A stretch of 64,000 bases of DNA from Pseudoscleropodium purum (GCA_963969395.1 OZ017796.1:14882501-14946500), one strand, 5' to 3'. Shown: positions 33,930-46,605, numbered from the stretch's first letter. Made by a program: numbers and translations. Notes: generated by a model from the sequence alone, not told the origin.

Positions 33930-35229
33930 ATATTCAAAGTGTTGAAAATAGGTGTTTTTAAAATTGCCCCTACATTCTTATGAATAGTAGGAATACATTT
34001 TAAGCAAGAATTTGTAGGAGTCGCTTTTAAAAAGGGATTGAAATTAGGAGTAGTTACCATACAAGTAAAAGTTGTACACTTTTAATTTTAGATTCCATCC
34101 ATCCAATTGAATTCATGAATGCTATTACCAATATTTTTTTTATAAATTTCAACATTCCTTCTAAATTTGATTACAAGGAAAATATTATCATTTTAGTACA
34201 ATTTTTTGGAATGACTTTGAAATAAGGTTCTCTTGGCATGGTGATTTCTTGATATTTTTTATGTCATTTTTGTAAATTAAATTTTGAACTAGAGTTAATG
34301 TGATTTTGGCTTCATCAACCACTTGACATACTTCTACATTTGTAATGAGCTTAGAAAATATGTACTCTAGTAACATTAAATCCATCCATTATGTAGGACA
34401 ACATTTGATAAAATATCTTCAAAAATCGGGATAAATTTCATTTAAGCAACAATAAAAAGAAAATGTCAATTTTAATTTATCCAACATCCAAAAACTAAAC
34501 ATCAAAGTACTAAGGGGCTAGAGGGATTAAGCAAGAATCTAAATAAGATTGTTTTTCAAACAAGTAACAATTACAAGAAAATCTTAAGAATATTACAAAT
34601 AATAGCATAAATAAGCATCTTCATCTTGCAATTGATTGTCTACATAAGAGATTTGTAAATTCAAAAAATAATTACAGTGCTTTAGACTTGGGCTCACAAC
34701 ACTCTATAATATTTCAACCTCCATGACTTACTTCCTTGGAGTGACATTGGGACTTTGCTTCCTCTCATGGCCAACTGTGAGAGGCCTCATTAGCCTCTCT
34801 CTCTATGCTATAGTAGTCTATTCTAAAAGCAACTATGTTTTTCAAATTGCTCCTATAATTAGCTATTGAATGGGTATGAGGTGGTTCTTAAATAAACCTC
34901 TTTAGCCATAGAGTGAATTGAGGAAAACCTATTATTTATTACAAGAATCAATCAATTTCCTTGGTTTCCTCCCATTTCTTTACAAGTTGTAGGTAGACAA
35001 ATTTTCAAAGATCTACAATTATAAATAGGTACTTATGACACAAATCTTTGAAAATCCATAAGTAATTCAATAATACTTGAAAAATACAAATCTAGTTGTG
35101 TTATATTATGCATCTATTTTCCTATCTTTGAAAAATGAACTAAAAATCTTTCCATCTCCAGAACCCCATAAAAAAAGGTTAATCATCCCTTAAATGGTTG
35201 CTTTTAGATTGAACTCCCTTATGTTTTTG
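33930..35229. other. AT-rich intergenic DNA, nothing recognised
   Basis: No recognisable coding frame or transposon end. Plain AT-rich sequence. Confidence 0.6.
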
Positions 35230-35372
35230 GGCACATGCCCCATTTGTCTCTTGTCGGGTCAGCTCTATGGTTTGTTTATATCTTGCGCTTTTCTCTTGCC
35301 AGACCACTTAAGACTGGCGGTATTGTACTTTGCCCCTTGCAATGAAATTTAATTTAATTTGTTTAAAAAAAC
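35230..35372 (+). mobile_element. Possible LINE 3' remnant
   Basis: A less AT-rich stretch ending '...ggcggtattgtactttgc...ttgcaatgaaatttaatttaatttg' and then an A-rich run. The tail resembles that of the short retroposon at 36923-37004 (both have 'ttgcaatga.at' shortly before an A-rich end). Without a target duplication this is tentative. Confidence 0.3.
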
Positions 35373-35946
35373 AACCCAAAACAACAACAATGTACTGCAC
35401 AACCAAGCCACGATCCTCCACATGCTGGGAAGATATTGAAATCATGCTTTCCAAAATAGTTGGGAAGGATTGAAGGACTTCTCAAGCAATCCAAGGATTG
35501 GGGTTGGCTGAGGAGCCACATACTGTCCAACATTTCTGTTCACTAAAAAAAGGGTCTCATTGGTAAGCAATCAGTTATGTTGGCCTGTCCTATTTTTTAT
35601 TTTTTAATTTATTTATTATTTGTTTTTCCTTTTTCTTCTTCTTCAGTTCTTTGCCCCATCATTAGAAACCAGCCACAGTCAAACTAAGGAAAAGGAAATG
35701 TAAAGCCAGTACCTGAGTGAGGGTGTCCTACAGGAAGCTGTCCACCTTGCTTGCAGCCACAGTGCCACCACAGGGCGGCGATCAAAGTTGTCAAACTGCA
35801 TGAGTCGGTAATTGTAAAACTGATTACAAAATGAGGTGGCTGCTCACTGAATGGACCCATCCTGCAGTCGGTAATGTGGGTTCATCCAAAAGGGCTTGGG
35901 AAGGGCTGGTTGCAGCTCAACAAGAGAACAAGAATGTTCTTCAGGT

Positions 35947-36228
35947 TTATAATGCAGGACGTTAAATCCTCCATTGAAAGTGGCCCAACACCCTGGATTT
36001 ACCCCAAGGATAAACACTGAAATTTTTTATTTTTCACAAAAAAAATTTTTTTTGGCAAATTTTGAATTCATATTTGCAATCAGAGACCCCAAGTTAGCGA
36101 GAATAGGTTTAGAACATACCCTAGATGCAGCTCAAAATAGTTTCTTTTTTTTACTTTTATCCCTACTGAACTCCAAATTATCTTGCTGGACCCACTTCAA
36201 ATGGAGGATTTAACATCCTGCATTTATA
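35947..36228. mobile_element. MITE family M2, copy 1
   Basis: The ends atgcaggacgttaaatcctc (35952) and gaggatttaacatcctgcat (to 36223) form an inverted repeat of about 33 bp with few mismatches. TTATA flanks both sides (35947-35951 and 36224-36228), though the end sequence makes the exact duplication ambiguous (3 or 5 bp). The core shares 'caaattttgaattcatattt' and a following 'ccc.aagttagc' segment with the copy at 60465-60699. Confidence 0.8.
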
Positions 36229-36907
36229 ATTAGTAGGCATAACTTATATGAAGTTACTTAATCTTATGTTGAAGGCTGCTCAATATTGATGAAGTACTTA
36301 TGTTGGGATTAAATTTGGATTTCAAATGGGTCTGAGAATGTAAAATAATAGGGAAACAGATCACCTTGTTGTACATTTTGGTGATTTTGACTTCTTCATC
36401 CCAATTTAAATCCTCAAACGACCAAATGCTCATTGTGGAAATCATCTGTTTTGGTAATATGTGAAAAAAAAATGCAAAAAGCACGACAGAATGCTCATTG
36501 GAAGTCAAGACACCTCTTCTTTTCACCCAAAATTAGGAGGATGAACAGTTGCACTTTGAGTATCTTGTATGGAGGCTGAGATTCTTTGTCATTCATAGAC
36601 CCAAAAATGTCAGCCTCATTGTTTTTGGTTTCTGTTTCTCATTGTATTTTCGAAATGCTGTAACTTATCTCTGGTGTGACGCCCACAATTTAGATACTAG
36701 AAGAGTAGGTTTGTTTGAACACCCTCTGATTTTCAGAGGCTGGGATAACTGACAGCTGGAAGAATCAGGTTCAGTTGGATTCATCTGTTTGCACTGAGTA
36801 ACTTAGTACCCTTTGAGTCTGGAATTAGGTGAGCGATATCAGTTGATTGATTATCTTCTTAATATTGTTTACCAATGAGGCAGGGTCCTTTTAGTTTGCA
36901 TCTTTGG

Positions 36908-37019
36908 AAAGCCAGGGACCCTTTCTGTGTCTCTCAGTAGGCCAAGTGCACTGTATTTTATATTTTGCAATGAGATCCCGTTTCATTTGTGTCAAAAAAG
37001 AAAGAAAGCCAGGGACCCT
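36908..37019 (+). mobile_element. Short retroposon with 15-bp target duplication
   Basis: aaagccagggaccct occurs at 36908-36922 and again at 37005-37019. The 82 bp between them end in 'ttgcaatgagatcccg...gtgtcaaaaaagaaag'. A long target duplication plus an A-rich end is typical of LINE-mediated insertion, here a severely 5'-truncated LINE or a SINE. Confidence 0.7.
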
Positions 37020-37155
37020 CGCTACAGTCAACAAAATTGTCTTATATGACTCCTCGGTCAATTCCAGTCCTTGAATTAACTGATAAGTTCCTTCCAAGCA
37101 TCTAGCAAAGTTGATAGTACCTTCCTAGTATGGGGGAGGACCATTGCTTGGTTAT

Positions 37156-37270
37156 ACAATGTTATGTTACAGAAAGATCCTAATGGAAATACAATGTTAT
37201 GTTACAGAAAGATCCTAATGGAAATACAATGTTATGTTACAGAAAGATCCTAATGGAAATACAATGTTAT
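37156..37270. repeat. Perfect 35-bp tandem repeat, 3.3 copies
   Basis: Three identical 35-bp units start at 37156, 37191 and 37226 and a 10-bp partial at 37261 (start word acaatgttatgttacagaaa). The lack of differences suggests recent expansion. The period is not a multiple of three and there is no gene here. Confidence 0.97.
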
Positions 37271-39889
37271 TCTATTAGGATATGTGAGACTCAATTTAGT
37301 TGTCAAAATTGCTCTGAGGAAGTATATTTTGGAAAAGTGATTTTAACATTGAACTTTGACTTTGGGAATGTTTTTAGTTTGATAGCTAGCAAGACAAAGC
37401 TATTCTTAAAATGTAGTTTGGTTCTCCCTCCTCACATTGAAGTACAACATCATTGAAGTCAGCAAAAACAATTTTGATTATAGAAAACCTAAAAATTGTT
37501 TTCCAATTCCAACTTTGCTTGGATTCCTTTAAAGCTGTCATTCACTCTTAAAGGACATTGCAAGCCCCACAAGCCTTTTGAAATTCAATACCTAATTTTT
37601 CACATAGTTCCTCATTTTAAATGATTCTAAGCTTAATTGAAAAAATGTTGATCCAATATTCTACTTTTTATTCCATTTTCATTTTTTTAAATTGCTGAAA
37701 TTGTATTTTTGGTGACATTTTGAACATAGCATCTTGAAAGCTCAAAATATGTGCACCACTTTTGAACTTTTTCTATTGAATTCCTCTTAGTGCAATCTCA
37801 AAGACCACACCAATTACACTATCACATTTGTCACTATTTGTTTCAATTTTTTTCAATTTCATACTATTTAAAGAATTTTTATAATTGCTATGATTTTTAT
37901 AACAGATTTTATTTTTAAAAATCATATAAAATCCAATTTGACCTTGTTAATTATGAAAAAAATGAGACTGTGGTTTAAATATTCATTGTTGTATGTGAAA
38001 AATCATTAATTTTTTGAAATGAATGTTTTAATCTAAAAATTAAATGAAATTTGACCAAGCCTAAATATGAAATGCTCTTTCAAGGTTAATTCCTCAAGGA
38101 CCAAAAGGACACAATGTGTCTTCTTCAAATTTTCAATGGCAAATTCTTGGTAGGGTAAAACAAATCTCAATATTCTATAAACTAAGAATTTGTAAGAAAC
38201 AAGTTGACATACTTGTTGCATATTTTTATTTTTAAAATTTCAATTTGAAAAATATTTAAAACAATTATTATGAAAATTTAGTTTAATAGAAAAAGGGAGC
38301 AAACATACCTTATTTTATAATGAAAGGAATAGTAGGGATGGATAAAATAGTCTTTTTGGACATTTTTAGTTTATACTTTTCACTTATACTTCTCACAAAC
38401 AAATCGGGTCTAAAGAAAAAAATTCAAATTTTTAGTTTAGCAATTTAAAAAATACAAGGTTCAATCTAGTATAATTAAGAATACAAAAATAATTAGAACA
38501 ATTCCAATATTTTAGAGAAATTTCAAATTAGATGTTAAAAATATCCATTGTTAAATTTCAAAATTAACACGTATATAAATTTATTAAAATTTTATAGGAT
38601 CCAATTTGATTATTTTTGGCTCTTTACTCCTTTTATTTGAAAATGTGTATAAATTTGAGAAAGTTTTTTTTATTTCTTATTCTTAAAAATAAAAAAATAT
38701 GACATTTGCCTAAGATTCCAATCCATTTTTTTTTGTGTGTAAAAAAACATTATTCATCTTCTCTTAATGTTTCTTCTCCGGTTCTCCCCAAATTGTGCTT
38801 CTTGCTTGTAAAGTTGATCATCCAAAATTGTTATAATCTAAAAATTAACCAACAATGTTTTCTATGATTAACTCCAAGCATACTAGACAAAGTAGTCCTT
38901 ACTTTGGTGCGGTTGAAATTTAAAGATTCAACCACATCCATATACAAAAAGTTATCAAAGTAGTATCATTTATTGAAAACCTCCATTGTCAAAAAGTAGT
39001 TGGGCATTGAGGGGTTAAGCTTGTCCTAAGCCTTTAACCTTGATACCAACCTCCAATGTTGGTTTAGGATTTGGATATATTATAATATCTCTGTAAAAGT
39101 GGCCTAAAATATTAGAATATATCCTAGTACCCAATTCTAATTTTCTTCTTGCAGACACTACACACTTCTATGTAGAATTCTAAAAAATCTTTTGTCTTGT
39201 CTACAAAATTAGGTCTATTTTTTAGATGGAAATCTTCCTATAGGTCTTCTTCTACTATTAGTTGGTTTAGCCAATTGGCCACCCTAGCTCACCAAGTGTA
39301 GCCTATCATCGGAGTTGTTTAAAATAAGATTTGGTGAAAAGTAAAAAATAAAGTATAATGAACTTTGGAAGCACTAATTAGGATGTATTTGTATAGAAAA
39401 TTAATTGAAGATATGAATTGTTCAAGAATCTTTGATTTAGTGAAATGAATCATTATAAAATATTGTGGAATACATTGATTTGTCCTATTGGTGAAGGGAA
39501 GAAATTAGTGACATTTAGAAAATTAAAGCTACTACAAAATTTTATTTTTGTATAAAATATGTATGTGTGTATTCACACATTAATTCAAAATAATGTGACT
39601 TAATAGTATCACACACACTATTAGGACAAATTATTGTAGTCAAATTAGAGGTGGACATAGAAGCTTGAAGATTACTTTGTTGTTTTCTTGAATTCAATTA
39701 GATGTTCTTTTATGTCTTTCTTGCAATGAATTTAACAATTTGTGTATTTTATTCAATGAATTTTGACCATCTTTGTTTGCCCCATGCACGTAAAAAATGA
39801 AGGGCTATAAATTTGTCAACCATTCAACAAAAAAAGGCAAATCTTTGTATAAGCATTTCATATGAAAGGTAGACCCACCTTCAAAATCT
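37271..39889. other. AT-rich intergenic DNA, nothing recognised
   Basis: No open frames of note. A (tg)-rich patch near 39557 and T runs only. No transposon ends found by eye. Confidence 0.6.
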
Positions 39890-40275
39890 TGCATTGATGC
39901 AAGTCGCTTGTAGACTTGCAAATAGATGTACAATCTAGTAAAACCTTGGGTTGATCTTGGAGGCTACCTAAGTCACAAAGACAATGGCAATGTATGCATT
40001 GGTAGCTAGATATGAAGTCCAGTTGAAGAAGCCTTCCGAAAGCATCTCGATCAAAAACTATCCTGCATTAAGGTTTCTTCTGTGAGTTCTATCTTTATTA
40101 ATTCCAACATACTTTCCTATGTTGTAATTTTAGAAAGTCCACTTGTGAAATGATAGATTCTCATATGCATTGTTGTGCAATTTGGTAGAGATTGGAACTG
40201 GGAATGGAATGTATCCTATGATCAAACCTGCGTTTGGTAGTAGCTAGCTCAGTCTTAGACCATTTCGATTATTTG
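39890..40275. pseudogene. CpG-depleted duplicate of the 49.7-kb segment
   Basis: Aligns over its length with 49687-50115 in the same orientation (shared words cttgtagacttgca, gaggcta.ctaagtcaca-like, aggtttcttctgtga, ttggtagagattgga, ccatttcgatt). Where the other copy has CG, this one mostly has TG or CA (for example gacgatggcggtgtacgtc becomes gacaatggcaatgtatgca). That is the pattern of methylated-cytosine decay. The minus-strand reading is full of stops. The left LTR of a copia element follows 84 bp downstream. Confidence 0.8.
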
Positions 40276-40358
40276 GGATACAAGGGGTGTCTTTGTGTTG
40301 CCTGGGGCTTCGACATATTGTCCATAAAACCTCCACCGGTGATGTGAACAATGGGCAT

Positions 40359-40531
40359 TGTTGTTAACAAACATCTATTCATCCACCTCATTACTTTTAT
40401 CTTCTTACCGCTACCTATTGTATATATATAAGTTTTATCCTTCTGTTGGTTAATACTTCTAAGTATTCAATCTCTCGATATGTATATATGAGTGTTTTTT
40501 AAGTCTATATTTTTATTTGTGTCTTTGAATA
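40359..40531 (+). repeat. Old copia 5' LTR
   Basis: About 173 bp. Aligned to 45676-45842 through catct.ttcatccacctc and ttgttggyta-type blocks. Confidence 0.85.
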
Positions 40532-40803
40532 TGGTATCAAAGTGATCAAAGCAATGGATGAAAACATTTTTTTTATGAAGTTATCTGGAAGTGTATTTGT
40601 ATACCATACATCGATCTTTGTGTCTGATCTATAGTTTGCTTCGGTGACTTGGTCCTTCCCTAATCCAGTGATTCCCTGTCTTGTATGTTTGTCTCAACTT
40701 TTGTCTCACTTGTCCTCGGAGCTACAACATTGGTGCATTTGCATTGTTACCTTTCTTTCTTTTCCATCACAAGCTCAAAGGCTTAGGATAAAAGTCTAGA
40801 GCC

Positions 40804-42000
40804 ATGTCAAAAGATAGCGTAGTGCTTGATGAGGCAAAACTAGTCGGATCTTCCAACTTCCATCTACAGAAGTACGTCATCACGCATATAGCCAATAAGA
40901 AGAAACTTTGGACTATATTGTCTTTGCCACCTACCACTTCATCAAAATTACCAAGGACAACCAAGACTGATGAGTCGCAAGAGGAGAATACCAAATGAGT
41001 CATGTACATCTAAACCATTTCTTGTAGCGCAACTCACAGAACATCAAGAACCTAAGTTGCTATAGAACTTTCTTTGTTAGTCTTTCAAAGTTGACAATGA
41101 GAGTAGGAAACTTGAGTTGGAGAATTGTTTATCATTTTTGTCTTTTTCGGAGAACTCAAGAATAGAGTCATATTTCTTACAATTCCAACAGATTCTAGCA
41201 CAACTCTCTACAATTGGGGTAAAGATTGATGATATTGACTTGGTCCAAATTGTTATAAAGGCTCTTCCTGAGTGTTATGATTATTTTTAAAAATATTTCA
41301 CTAGTGCAAGCAGATTCCCTACTCTTGAACAAATGCACATGCGATTATTACTCAAAGACAAAGACAATCAAAGCTTGGAAACAAGATTGGAGCTAAATTT
41401 GAAGTACTTTTCTTTAGAAGAGACTATTAAGGAGGCCAACAATTTTGATATAATCAACAGAATTGCCTTGGAGGATGCCAATTCTATGGGCAATTCAATC
41501 ACATGCAAGGACAATCAAGTACACCATAAGGTGTCTCCAACTATATTGATGCCTTTCAAAACCAACAAATTCAATACTTTTATTGTGGCCATTTTGGCCA
41601 CCCCAAAGATATGTGTCTAGAATAGTTGGTGGACATACGCAAGTTGGAAGTAGAGAAATGAGCCAAGCTTGGTATTGGACAGTCTTTAGCAAATATAGTC
41701 CAAGAAAAAAATATTGTTTTGGAGGAATCATTGGTCAACCCACAAAGCAATGGTATCTCTGACAATATTGGCCAACAAAACAATCAAAACTACAAAGTAT
41801 TTGAGGTGGAAATTTTGTCACTAGATCTCAACTTTCACTCGGGATGGTATCTTGGCTCTAGTGCAACACAATATGTTTGCAAGGATCATGATAGTTTTAC
41901 TAGCCTAGATCAGTATTGTGGAATTATCAAAACTACAAGTAGCCATGGTCACGAAATCACAAGCAAGGGAACTATGCATTTCACTCTTCTATTGGAAAAA
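40804..42000 (+). pseudogene. Old copia gag and protease remains
   Basis: Gag-like frames from 40804 (KLVGSSNFHLQKYV), then a damaged zinc knuckle near 41570 (QYFYCGHFGHPKDMC, first Cys lost). The protease site near 41850 reads WYLGSSATQYV, with Gly in place of the catalytic Asp. Several frameshifts and stops. Confidence 0.75.
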
Positions 42001-42239
42001 TAAAGGATGTTTCCGATGTTCTTTACGTTCATGTTCTGAGCAAAAATTTATCCTCCATTGGATTGTTAAGAGATAAGGATATTATAGCATGCTTTGATGA
42101 TAAAAATGTCTTCTTTATAATTGTGGAAACAAACTTATAGTGTTGAGGGCTTGCAAAATCCAAAAAACAAATTGTGTCAACTATTTGCATTGAATTTAGA
42201 CATAACAACAAACTTGGTGTAGACAAATAGAGATATGGT

Positions 42240-45130
42240 AAGATTGTGGCATCATTGTTTGCATCATATTAGGTATAATAGATTGCACGAGTTGACAATT
42301 AAACACTTGGCATTTGGAATTCTTTATATCTCAATTGTTCAAGAAGTTTGTGAACAATGTCAGGTTGGGAAATAAGCTTGAGAAAGTTTTCCAAAGCAAA
42401 GTACTAGTAGAGCTATAGAACCCCTTGAGTTGCTTCACTTAGATCTTTGCGGCCCATTTCTTATAACCTCGCTCGGGGTTTCCAGTTATTTCCTCGTTAT
42501 TATTGATGAGTATAGTCATTTTATATGGGTTTGTTTTACATCAAAAATTAGAAGCTCTCAAAAAATTCACTATCTTCAAGAACATGATTGAACTTCAATT
42601 GAAAGCAAGCATTTGTATGATTTGAAGCAATCATGGAGGGGAGTTCCTTTCCAAATTTTTTTCAAAATTATACAAAACTTCAAACATCTGAAGACAACTG
42701 ACAAATGCTAATTCATTGGAGCAAAATGTGGTAGCAAAAAGAGCCAACCGCAAATATTTGAGACAGCACGAAGCATGATTGTGCTCGCATCTACTTCCAA
42801 ATATTTATAGACAGAGTATCAATACAATTGCCTTTTTCATTAATCTCCAACAATAGCCAACCACTAAGTAACCTTTTTTCAACAAATCTTTGGTAAGATT
42901 CTTGATATTCCTTTTTTATGAGCATTTGGATCTAAAGCCTTCATTTGGGTAGAAAAAAATCAAAATGATAAATTAGACTCAAAGACAAAACTAGGGCTAT
43001 TTGTAGGTTATGATAAGATTACAAAAGGCTTCCAAATTTCAATTCCCAACGATAGGAAGATTATTCTCTCTCGTAATGTACACTTTGATGAGTTGACATT
43101 TCTATTAAAAACTAGCTACTCACATGTACCTTATCCAAGTCTTGCACTGTCAAGTAATAATAGCTCACCTATTAACTTTTCCCCTCGCCAAATTCACAAC
43201 TAGATTCAATCTAGAATACCTTTACCACTTACCTTGACCCCACCATCTTCTCCAAATTCTCAACAACAACCGGATCTACCAAACCTAGGCCCCACCTTCG
43301 GTCCTATATATAGCAAATTTGTCTATATAGCTCACGTTAATCTAGATAACCACCCCATCGAAGTTCCTTTTTTAGTACCTATGTCCAAAACTTCGGACCC
43401 TTAGACTCAAAATACGTCAATTTGTGCCTAACACCTGTCAATCAAATTGAAAGATAGTTTTATATCTCTGTAGAACTTGTGAAATAAAATTTTATTATTC
43501 TTAAGTTCTTTAGATCGCATCAAAATTATTGAACCTTTGGAGTTTGATTACTTCTTTGGCATTACTAATGAACCATCCAACCCCATTACTTTTTATGAAG
43601 CAAATGATCATCTTGGTTGGTGAGCTATTATGTAGTCTAAAAAAGACTCTCTCCCTAAAAATCACACATGGGACCTTTGCAAATGCCCATTAGGTGTAAA
43701 ACTTGTTACAACGTGGTGGTTTTCAAAATTAAAATTGGTGAAGATGGAAAACCATCCAAGCTCAAGGCCCGACTAGAGGCCAAAGGTTTCCAAATTCCAA
43801 CAAACCAAAGATATTGACTATGATGAAGTTTTTGTTCCTATTACAAAATGCAAAGTGGTATGAATGGTGGTTGCCTTGGCAACAAGTGATGATTGGATTC
43901 TAATACACCTAGATGTTATCACTCCTTTTCTTAATGAAGATTTAAAGGAGCTCGTGTACATGGAAGTGCCAGAAGGTTTCTAAAATTCTTCAACCTACAA
44001 CAAAGTCTGCATACTTAAAAAATCATTATATGGTTTGAAGCAATCTCCTTGAACTTGGTTTGACAAATAAATGGGTTCTTAATAGATCAAGGTTTGCTTC
44101 ATATAGAAGCTGACTATAGCTTGTCTTATATCACCATCTCCAAAGGCATCATTATTCTCATTTTATATATTGACAACTTATTGAAAATAGGTTTTGACAG
44201 GACGGCATTCATGAACTCAAGTGCAAACTCATGTCTTGCTTTACAATGACTGACCTTAGAGGTGTCAATCACTACCTTGGTGTTGAATTTATTTGTTCTC
44301 ATGTCGAGATTTTCCTATCTCAAAGATCCTATGCACTATAGATTTTAAAAGAGTTTGATATGGAATCTTACACTCCATTGTCAATTTCAATGGCGGAAAA
44401 AGTAAACTTAGCTATAGAAGAAGACTCTCCTCAAGTTGATGCTAGACAATTCCAATGACTAGTAGGAATGTTAATATATCTGGTAAATATCAAGCCCAAT
44501 ATATATGCAACAAAAACTTTTGATTCATGCATGATCCATGAATGCCACATATGACTGTTGCAAATCAAGTTTTTTGATATATAAAGGAATGATAGATTAT
44601 GACATACTTTACAAGAAAGATCACAATCCGTCTATGATTGGGTATACGGATGTTGATTGGAGGAATAGCAAGAGAGATTAAAAAATCCATCACTAGATAT
44701 GTGTTCATGTCAGCAAGAGGCCCTATATTGTGGACTTCAAAAAAATAAAATACCATAGCTATCTCTTCCACTAATGTTGAGGCCAAAGCATTGACTAATG
44801 GAATCAGAGAAGCTATTTGGCTTTAGATACTATCCTCCAAGATTGAAAGAATCATGTTCAATCCTATTACAATATTTTATAATAATCAAAGTACACTTAA
44901 AGCTTCTTGAAACCTATCCATCATGAGCAATTGAAGCACATTAAACTATGGCTTCATTTTATTAGAGAAAATGTAGTGATGGATACAATTGAAACCTTAT
45001 ATATTCACACTAGTGATCAACTAGCATTCTAGCAAATATTTTTATTAAACCACTAGGAAAGCAATGTTTTCTTAAGCTTTGGGAAGGAATGGGAGTTTTC
45101 AACCTTAGCTCTTTACATGAACATTAATTT
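42240..45130 (+). pseudogene. Old copia integrase, reverse transcriptase and RNase H remains
   Basis: Integrase begins near 42240 (LWHHCLHHIRYN) with HLDLCGPF near 42440. Reverse transcriptase appears near 43790-44180 (ILIHLDVITPFLNEDLKE, VYMEVPEGF, LKKSLYGLKQSP); its catalytic YVDD is replaced by LYIDN. RNase H is seen near 44640 (MIGYTDVDWRNSKRD). The pol part ends near 45127. Frameshifts and stops throughout. Confidence 0.85.
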
Positions 45131-45139
45131 TCCTACAAA

Positions 45140-45675
45140 TAAATCTATGCTTCATTCAATGATTGGAAGCTTTTGTACTTAGCACCACAATAGCCTTTAA
45201 CCTGTCTCTCAAACTCTATCTAGTTATCATAAAGACCAGGTGAAGAACCTTGCTTCACCGCATAATTCTTGCATGGTAGAGAAGTCTAAGAAGGAATTTG
45301 TTTTGTAGATTGCACCTCTAGTATTGAAAGATGAACCACAATTGATTGTTTTTGACGCACAAGTCTCTGTTAGAGTATTGATAGCATCTGGACACACTTG
45401 TCTAGCAATTGTTGAAGCACCACCATAATAACGGCCAATAAGAAGATTTCAAGCTGAAACAATTAAGAAGCACCCTTGTAAATTGGAAGAACCTTGTTGA
45501 ATCGAGCACTCACAAAGATTAGGCAAATGTCATTCTCACCATCAATATCGATATCATCATCTTGTCTCTACTCAGTAGTATTAATATTGATGCTCTGACA
45601 TTCCAACTTCTTGGTCCTTCTATATTTTAGTTCGATAGAAATATCTATTTGTTGTAGTATCTTGGTGCAAGGGGA
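45140..45675 (+). other. Extra segment between copia pol and the 3' LTR
   Basis: About 530 bp lie between the pol end and the right LTR, longer than the usual short 3' leader. In one plus-strand frame it reads KNLASPHNSCMVEKSKKEF and then LVLKDEPQLIVFDAQVSV with a few stops. I recognise no family. It may be an additional ORF, a captured host fragment or an old insertion. Confidence 0.4.
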
Positions 45676-45842
45676 TGTTATTGATGAACATCTGTTCATC
45701 CACCTCGTTACTTTCATCCTCTTACTACTATTTGTTATATATAAGTTTTGCCCTTCCGTTGGCTAATACATATGAGTATTCAATCTTTCAATATGTATAT
45801 ATGAATATTCTTTAAGTATATTGTTATTTGTGTGTTTGAACA
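45676..45842 (+). repeat. Old copia 3' LTR
   Basis: About 167 bp, with a purine tract just before it. It differs from the 5' LTR at roughly one position in six. Confidence 0.85.
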
Positions 45843-46404
45843 TACCCTTAATCTCGAACTTGGCGAAGAACTCTAGTACTTGTATAGAGAGCAAACAATT
45901 CATCAAAAAATAACTCTCTTTCAACATTGAATCAAAATAAAACCAGGTATTTCAAAGAAAAAGAACAGGGAAGAAACAACATTCCCTAATGCCAAAAGAT
46001 TTGACAAAGGCAAAAAAAAAGACTACATGACTCCCTATAAAAGCAGCATAGACTAGATGACGCTTAAAAAGGAAATATGATTGCTATTGCTCATTTTCTT
46101 TATAAAACATCCCTTGAAAAAATAGGCATTAGCTTCTCTCCATGGAAACATTCACTACATGCCCATAATTTCCATAAGTCATTAGGACCCCTAAAAAAAT
46201 AGATGTAGCCAAACAAGATGTTTGTGACTTGAGTAACCCTACCCCAAAAGAATACAATTTTTGCATTTGAAACTTGAATGAAAAAATAGCTCTGACATGA
46301 TCTAAAGGAGCCAACCCATGATACAAGCATGGAAAAGCTGATCAAATCACTTGCTTGATATAGATTGCCACAATCGCCATCTTTTTTCATGTTCCTCACC
46401 ATAA
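45843..46404. other. Spacer, nothing recognised
   Basis: No domain seen. The minus-strand frame at 46414-46100 continues from the PurM-like fragment but does not follow that family beyond EYNL. Confidence 0.5.
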
Positions 46405-46605
46405 TTTCGATCAAGTTGTATTCTCACGGTGCATAGAATCTTGCCATATCCGCCGTCTCTCCACCCAGAAGCGCGCACTCCAATTGCTTGCACCTATCCA
46501 TGATGCCCTTGATCACCTGCTCTACTTGTTTGACTTCAAAGCAACTGGTGGCAAAGTAGTCCAAGGCTTGGTGCCATTGGTGAAGACATTGTTAGACTGC
46601 TTGCG
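46405..46605 (-). pseudogene. AIR synthetase (PurM-type) gene fragment
   Basis: AIR synthetase makes aminoimidazole ribotide in purine synthesis, in plastids in plants. Only a central piece is present. On the minus strand: SNNVFTNGTKPW (like the family's VNDIVTxGAKPLF), a frameshift, LDYFATS, VKQVEQVIKGIMDRC and LLGGETADMARFYAP. A TGA stop then replaces the expected Gly before EYNL. The GGETA-E/D-M motif and LDYFATS are diagnostic of the family. With no start, no flanking domains, a frameshift and a stop, it is a dead fragment, perhaps captured by a transposon or a retrocopy. Confidence 0.75.

Larger units (their letters stand above)
40359..45842 (+). mobile_element. Old full-length Ty1/copia retrotransposon
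   Basis: The left LTR is 40359-40531 and the right 45676-45842, both starting TGTT and ending close to CA. They are roughly 16% diverged with small indels, so the element is much older than the copy at 23.5 kb. A primer-binding site tggtatcaaagtg follows the left LTR and a purine tract (gcaagggga) precedes the right one. Remains of gag, protease, integrase, reverse transcriptase and RNase H occur in the right order in shifting frames with many stops. No matching target duplication is visible (GGCAT versus TACCC), as expected with age or rearrangement. Confidence 0.88.

Noticed and set aside
40354..45847. Target-site duplication for the old copia element
   Set aside because: The flanking pentamers GGCAT and TACCC do not match; age or rearrangement has removed it or my end positions are slightly off.
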